The notes below the pieces were generated by a model. It was not told the DNA's origin and made no database searches. It saw only the letters and a list, made by a program, of their open reading frames with translations. Of a stretch of 64,000 nucleotides of DNA, positions 60,141-64,000 are shown one piece after another. Where the stretch lies: positions 54,062,797-54,126,796 of the forward strand of contig OW028574.1 of the NCBI GenBank assembly GCA_932294295.1. The letters are read 5' to 3'. The DNA is from Alitta virens. Its lineage: Eukaryota; Annelida; Polychaeta; Phyllodocida; Nereididae. Numbering within the stretch: position 1 is the stretch's first letter; every line of letters begins with the position of its first letter. The translations under genes and the position numbers were made by a program.

Positions 60141-60240
60141 CTACAGTGCTACAGTGCTACAGCGCTACAGCGCTACAGTGCTAATTAGCGCCGCGCGAAA
60201 AACTCCGGCCCCACCGGGGGAGCCACCGGGGGAGCCACCG
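60141..60240 (+). repeat. Short tandem repeats: GCTACAGTGC and GGGGGAGCCACC
   Basis: About four copies of a 10-bp unit (GCTACAGTGC or GCTACAGCGC) are followed by about three copies of a 12-bp GC-rich unit. There is no coding frame of note. Confidence 0.7.
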
Positions 60241-60927
60241 GTCAGTGTTTGAGAATTTAGCTGTAGTTGCACCTGTCGCCCTCTCCAGGTCTGTTGAGAA
60301 GTTACGATTTTAACAAGAGCCACTATTTTCGAGGCTTTTAGTTAGTAAAAGACCCAGGGGTGTCGCCACTAGACCGTGCGGTTCTTTTTTACCACCGCTG
60401 TATTCTCTGTACTCTACCGCCATCTGGCGCTTTTTTTTTGGGGCACTCGGAGAGCATCCTCAGCGCTTGCGCAGGGTTGCGCAGGGTGTCCGGAGAGCCC
60501 TGGAAAAGGTCCTGGAAAAGTTTTGAAATTTCCAACCGCGCTACGGTTACTAACTATACGCCATAGGATACCTAACGTTACGGAGCATCGTTTAGTATAC
60601 AACAAGCGGATGTACCATTCCTGGGGTCTATCACGGATTTACCATGACAAAAAAAGATGGGGAGAAATTTGAAAGTTTTTTCCAGAAGTTTCATAATCAA
60701 ATATGGCCGCCACGTGGGGACTTACGAGGTAAATCTAGTAATCCTGACAGCTCGTTTTTTTAGTTATTTTATATACTAATTACCACCGTTTTTAATTAAT
60801 TAATTTATTTATTTTATACTTTGCCAATACTATGTCGATACTATGTCAATACTATGTCAATAGGTCCAAAAAAACAACAACACGAAAGCGTCAATTTTTA
60901 TTTTTATGTTTTTGACAGATGGTACAG

Positions 60928-61015
60928 ATGGTACAGATGGTACGGTATCATACGTTGTGTCATACGTCGTGTCATACGTCGTGTCATACGTCGTATCATA
61001 CGGCGTATCGCAGAG
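60928..61015 (+). repeat. Tandem repeats GATGGTACA and GTGTCATACGTC
   Basis: Three copies of a 9-10 bp unit are followed by about five copies of a 12-bp unit centred on CATACGTCGT. The arrays sit in the gene-free region of the viral element. Confidence 0.75.
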
Positions 61016-61140
61016 TCTATGACAGACGTTATGAAAACAAAACTCGATATAGTATTATTATTATTATAATTATTTTTATTATTATTATTTTTGTCTCATT
61101 AATAATAATATATCGTGCGTATTTCATTTTCTTAATAATA

Positions 61141-61196
61141 GCGTCTCTAGCGGATCTCTAGCGTATCTCTAGCGTATCTCTAGCGTATCTCTAGCT
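61141..61196 (+). repeat. 13-bp tandem repeat GCGTATCTCTA
   Basis: About four copies of a 12-13 bp unit containing TCTCTAGCG run directly into the pyrimidine tract. Confidence 0.7.
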
Positions 61197-61320
61197 CTTC
61201 CTCTCCTCCTCTCCTCTCCTCTCCTCCTCTCACCTCTCCTGCCTCCTCCCCTCCCCCCTTCCCCCCTCCCCCCCTCCCCCCCTCCTCCCCTCCTCCCCTC
61301 CTCCCCCCACCCCCTCTTTT
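61196..61320 (+). repeat. Long pyrimidine (CT/C) tract
   Basis: About 120 nt are almost purely C and T on the plus strand, from CTCTTCC repeats to runs of C. Such mirror-rich tracts can form triplex DNA. Function is unknown. Confidence 0.8.
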
Positions 61321-61455
61321 AGGGCCTCTAGGGGGGGCAGGGCCTCTAGGGGGGGCAGGGCCTCTAGGGGGGGCAGGGCCTCTAGGGGGGGCAGGGCCTC
61401 TAGGGGGGGGGGAGGGCCTCTAGGGGGGGCAGGGCCTCTAGGGGGGGCAGGCAGG
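61321..61455 (+). repeat. 18-bp array GGGCCTCTAGGGGGGGCA, about seven copies
   Basis: Seven near-identical copies with G-runs of 7-9 are followed by GGCAGGCAGGCATGCTAGC and the palindromic GCTAGCGCGCTAGC sequence at about 61,465-61,500. The G-runs could form quadruplexes. The array follows a C-rich tract on the same strand, so the strand bias switches abruptly here. Confidence 0.85.
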
Positions 61456-61502
61456 CATGCTAGCTATAGGTTAGCGTGCTAGCGCGCTAGCGCGCTAGCA
61501 CG

Positions 61503-61602
61503 CTTACCTATTGCTACCTATTGCTACCTATTGCTACCTATTGCTACCTATTGCTACCTATTGCTACCTATTGCTACCTATTGCTATTGCTACCTATTGC
61601 TA
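61503..61602 (+). repeat. 10-bp array TTGCTACCTA, about nine copies
   Basis: Direct 10-bp repeats begin at 61,503, are interrupted once by TTGCTA alone, and end before AAGGGCGTGC. An AT-rich stretch with TATATATA and AAATATT motifs follows at about 61,640-61,900. Confidence 0.85.
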
Positions 61603-62184
61603 AGGGCGTGCATTTGCGAAATAATACGAGTTTATAATATTTTTAAAATAAGATATATATATATATAAATAAAATTTTAAAATATTTTAAAATAATATTA
61701 AAAAAATATTAAAAAAGAAGAAGACATAAAATGCGGTTTAAAATATCGTTTTATTGCGAAAATAAAATGAGTTAATATATATATAAATATATATACAAAT
61801 ATACAAATATTTTTTGGAAAATATTATACGACATCCCGATGGCATCCCGTATAGTTATATATAAATATATACATTTTGTTATATATTTGATAAAATCTGA
61901 AATGACATCTGAAAAGACCAAGATATTGCTAGTTACGGTATAATATAAGGCTCGAGGCGCTGCTTTTTTTTTTTTTTTTCTTTTTTCTCGTGATACCTAG
62001 TGCTACTTTTTTTTTCTAGTGATACGTAGCGCTACATAATACCTAATGACACGTAATGATAAGTAATGATACATAGCCATACGTATAATTACTTCTGCTA
62101 CTTCCACTACTTCTACTACTTCAAAAATATTTCAACAAAGTTCAAAATTTCTGGTCAAAGTTCCGCTCCGTATAATATATTATA

Positions 62185-64000
62185 TTATACCTCTATTAAA
62201 GACTCATCTACCACAGTTATGATGTCCTCTTCCGGCTTAGGTAGGCGGGTTACAGCGGTTATTACAACCTCGTCTTCTTCTTCTTCTTCATCGTCTTCAA
62301 TACCTTGACCCGGTACAGCGGGGGTAGCGGGCACTGGTCTTCCGGTGGGGGTGGCATCGGTGTTGAAAATCCTGTCAGCATTTTTAACCAAGCGAGTAAT
62401 TTCGCTTTTTGATGGGTTCTTCCGTGCGTGACCCGTCCTGCTCATGGTCTTAGGACCGGGGTTGAGTGGGGGCGGGGGTCTAGTAGCCCTGACGCGTTTA
62501 GGGGGTGTTTTTTGGGTTAAGGGGGTGCTCAGTGGAGACTCGGGTGGGCTGATGGGGGAGTAATTCTCCTGCCCTTTCTTGGGGGTACTAGTGCGTATCT
62601 CGATAGGGCTATGGTCGCGATCTTCTTTAAAACCCCCTTCTAGGCGTACGCGTTTCTCCGGTGGGTTTTGATCACCGAATCTGCTTCCCCTGTTTTTCAA
62701 TTCTCCGTTGGTGGACACCACCACCTGATTAGCACCCAGGTTGATTGAGCTCTCATGGTAATTACTGGTGTGCGTGATGATGGATTCCGGTTGAGCGGCT
62801 TTCAACACTCTTACCTTACTCCTGCCTTGGTGCCCTTGGTGCCCTTGGTGCCCTTGGTGCCCTTGGTGCCCTTGGTGTCCTTGGTGCCCTTGGTGTCCTT
62901 GGTGCCCTTGGTGCCCTTGGGGCCCTTGGGACCCTTGGGGCCCTTGGTGCTGAAGCTGGGTGGTGGTGGTGGTGGTGGTGGTGGTGGTGGTGCCGGAAGA
63001 TTCCGCTTCCAGACTCACTCCGAGGGTGGATTTCGAAGGGGGTCTAAGAATTGGCGATGCCTCGCAATCCACAGATGCCCCCAGCAAGAGAACGGTGTCA
63101 TCACAACTGCCCCATGTAGCTTCTAATTCGTGAACGGTCTGCCGAGTGGAGTCGTTTATGGAGCTGGGGGCTTTCGACCTGATATTTTGAGAGGTCTTTT
63201 GGGAGGTCTTCTGGGAGGTCTTCTTGGAGTTCTTCTGGGAGGTCTTCTGGGAGGTCCTCTGGGAGGTCCTCTGGGAGGTCCTCTGGGGGGTCTTCTCTCC
63301 TAGGTTTTTGGAGGTCTGAGGGGGTTGTGATGCGTGATTTGTCTTCTGCGAGTTCTGATAGTTCTTTTTTGCCCCCTCATTACTCCGTCCCCCGGCGGTG
63401 GTCATCACCACGCTACCCTGGTTCAAAATGTCAGCCTGCGCTGACGTGGCCACGGCCTCCGCGATTACTTTTAAAGCGGGTTCCCCCCTGGCAATCCCAC
63501 CCACTGTCACCACCTTCTCGCTCAGGATGGAGGCGAGACCCATGTGGGGTTCTTCCGTTGGGGCGGGGTCTGATGGTTCGGGACGTAGGGGTTTGTACGT
63601 GAATCTTTTCGAGAGACCTTGAGGAGGTAGTTTATGGATTACCTCCCCTGTAGGGGAGCAGTGGCTGCAGCTCTCCCCCTGATCCGGTTCGTCCCGGTTG
63701 TAGTGACCGTAGGCGCAGGGTAAACGATTTTCCATGTCCACGCGGTCCAATAAGGTTGGTAGACCTTTACACAGGTTGAGGAATTCACCGTGGTATAAGG
63801 TAATACCATTGCCCAACACGGCTGCAGCGATGCCATGGGTCTGCAACTTTTCATTCGGGACTTGGTACTGTCTCAGCTCCACGCTCTTAAATTGAGCTTT
63901 AGCACTGGCGAAAAGCAGCTTCCCGAGGTGCACGTCCTTGAACTTGGGCGGTAGTATTGGGAAGTTTGTAAGGGATTCTAACTCTTCCTGGGTATAATTG
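62185..64000 (-). CDS. Large disordered protein of the viral element, N-terminus off window
   Basis: The frame is open from the right edge (13 more codons before the first in-frame GTG at 63933, with no stop), so the true start is outside. It has about 605 codons in the window. The first 120 or so residues look folded, with [15 protein letters not shown] and CSHCS suggesting a small zinc site. The rest is low complexity: KTSQ/RTSQ repeats, a polythreonine run, (QGH)n repeats, basic patches ([15 protein letters not shown]) among Ser/Thr-Pro sites, and an acidic [10 protein letters not shown] stretch near the end. No family was recognised. The charge pattern would suit a DNA-binding, core or regulatory protein, but that is a guess. 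Introns upstream are possible. Confidence 0.6.
   Translation of the reverse strand, partial: NYTQEELESLTNFPILPPKFKDVHLGKLLFASAKAQFKSVELRQYQVPNEKLQTHGIAAAVLGNGITLYHGEFLNLCKGLPTLLDRVDMENRLPCAYGHYNRDEPDQGESCSHCSPTGEVIHKLPPQGLSKRFTYKPLRPEPSDPAPTEEPHMGLASILSEKVVTVGGIARGEPALKVIAEAVATSAQADILNQGSVVMTTAGGRSNEGAKKNYQNSQKTNHASQPPQTSKNLGEKTPQRTSQRTSQRTSQKTSQKNSKKTSQKTSQKTSQNIRSKAPSSINDSTRQTVHELEATWGSCDDTVLLLGASVDCEASPILRPPSKSTLGVSLEAESSGTTTTTTTTTTTQLQHQGPQGSQGPQGHQGHQGHQGHQGHQGHQGHQGHQGHQGHQGRSKVRVLKAAQPESIITHTSNYHESSINLGANQVVVSTNGELKNRGSRFGDQNPPEKRVRLEGGFKEDRDHSPIEIRTSTPKKGQENYSPISPPESPLSTPLTQKTPPKRVRATRPPPPLNPGPKTMSRTGHARKNPSKSEITRLVKNADRIFNTDATPTGRPVPATPAVPGQGIEDDEEEEEDEVVITAVTRLPKPEEDIITVVDESLIEV

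Larger units (their letters stand above)
59351..62184. other. Gene-free control region of the viral element
   Basis: About 2.8 kb lie between two minus-strand genes without a convincing coding frame. The stretch begins with a TTTT tract and CACGTG-containing sequence (about 59,500-60,000), then holds the short tandem arrays listed separately, and ends in AT-rich DNA with T-runs (61,640-62,160). A promoter for the minus gene at 59350 and possibly a replication origin are expected here, but no defined motif was found. Confidence 0.6.
48190..64000 (+). mobile_element. Polinton/Maverick (adintovirus-like) endogenous viral element, left part, truncated by window
   Basis: A protein-primed PolB of the Polinton type is followed by two viral-style membrane glycoprotein genes and two minus-strand genes, flanked on the left by a direct-repeat array. 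The host-gene density seen elsewhere ends here. Polintons are 15-25 kb self-replicating DNA elements that share ancestry with small DNA viruses and usually encode PolB, integrase, protease, packaging ATPase and capsid proteins; only PolB is in view. The left boundary is a guess based on the repeat array and the end of the hAT relic, because the partner inverted repeat is outside the window. The coding frames appear intact, which suggests a recent insertion. Confidence 0.75.

Noticed and set aside
61321..61602. CRISPR array
   Set aside because: The units are directly adjacent or have no unique spacers, and the genome is animal; these are simple tandem arrays.
62755..63126. Plus-strand [10 protein letters not shown] frame
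   Set aside because: It is the antisense of the (QGH)n and polythreonine coding repeats in the minus-strand gene.

Overview
The window is nuclear DNA of an invertebrate animal. Genes are split by many GT-AG introns, the base composition is AT-rich, and eukaryotic transposon debris is dense. I cannot fix the phylum; a lophotrochozoan or another non-vertebrate metazoan would fit. There is no bacterial gene structure.

Left part (1-24,375, minus strand): the 5' portion of a RALGAPA gene, the catalytic alpha subunit of the Ral GTPase-activating complex. I traced 22 coding exons by splice sites. Their phases agree from the start codon at 24,375 to the last exon at 659-874, giving about 1,195 codons; the catalytic RapGAP domain lies beyond the left edge. 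A phase-compatible internal first exon (4,323-4,434) and a 600-codon upstream exon (26,968-28,767) suggest a short isoform and an N-terminally extended isoform. Introns carry several small non-autonomous DNA transposons and a SINE-like family.

Middle (25,822-45,422, plus strand): two NPC2-type (ML domain) secreted sterol/lipid-binding protein genes with the same intron positions and phases, evidently tandem duplicates. The first has a 6.9-kb intron 1 that contains the antisense 600-codon exon. The 8.6 kb between them is a transposon graveyard: a hAT MITE with perfect ends, SINE-like copies, a long inverted-repeat pair, and fragments of Gypsy integrase, LINE endonuclease and DIRS-like RNase H, nested with smaller insertions.

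Right part (about 48.2-64.0 kb): the left portion of a Polinton/Maverick (adintovirus-like) endogenous viral element, preceded by a broken hAT transposase. It contains a protein-primed family B DNA polymerase gene split into four exons (1,398 codons); two adjacent, spliced, related type I membrane glycoprotein genes, one with an Asp/Thr-rich mucin-like stalk and one with a long Pro-rich, exon-duplicated tail; a minus-strand protein resembling the DUF5662 family; about 2.8 kb of gene-free DNA packed with short tandem arrays; and a minus-strand disordered protein cut by the right edge. No capsid, protease, ATPase or integrase gene is visible, so the rest of the element should lie to the right. 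The spliced, paralogous glycoproteins and the repeat-rich control region are the least conventional content of the window.
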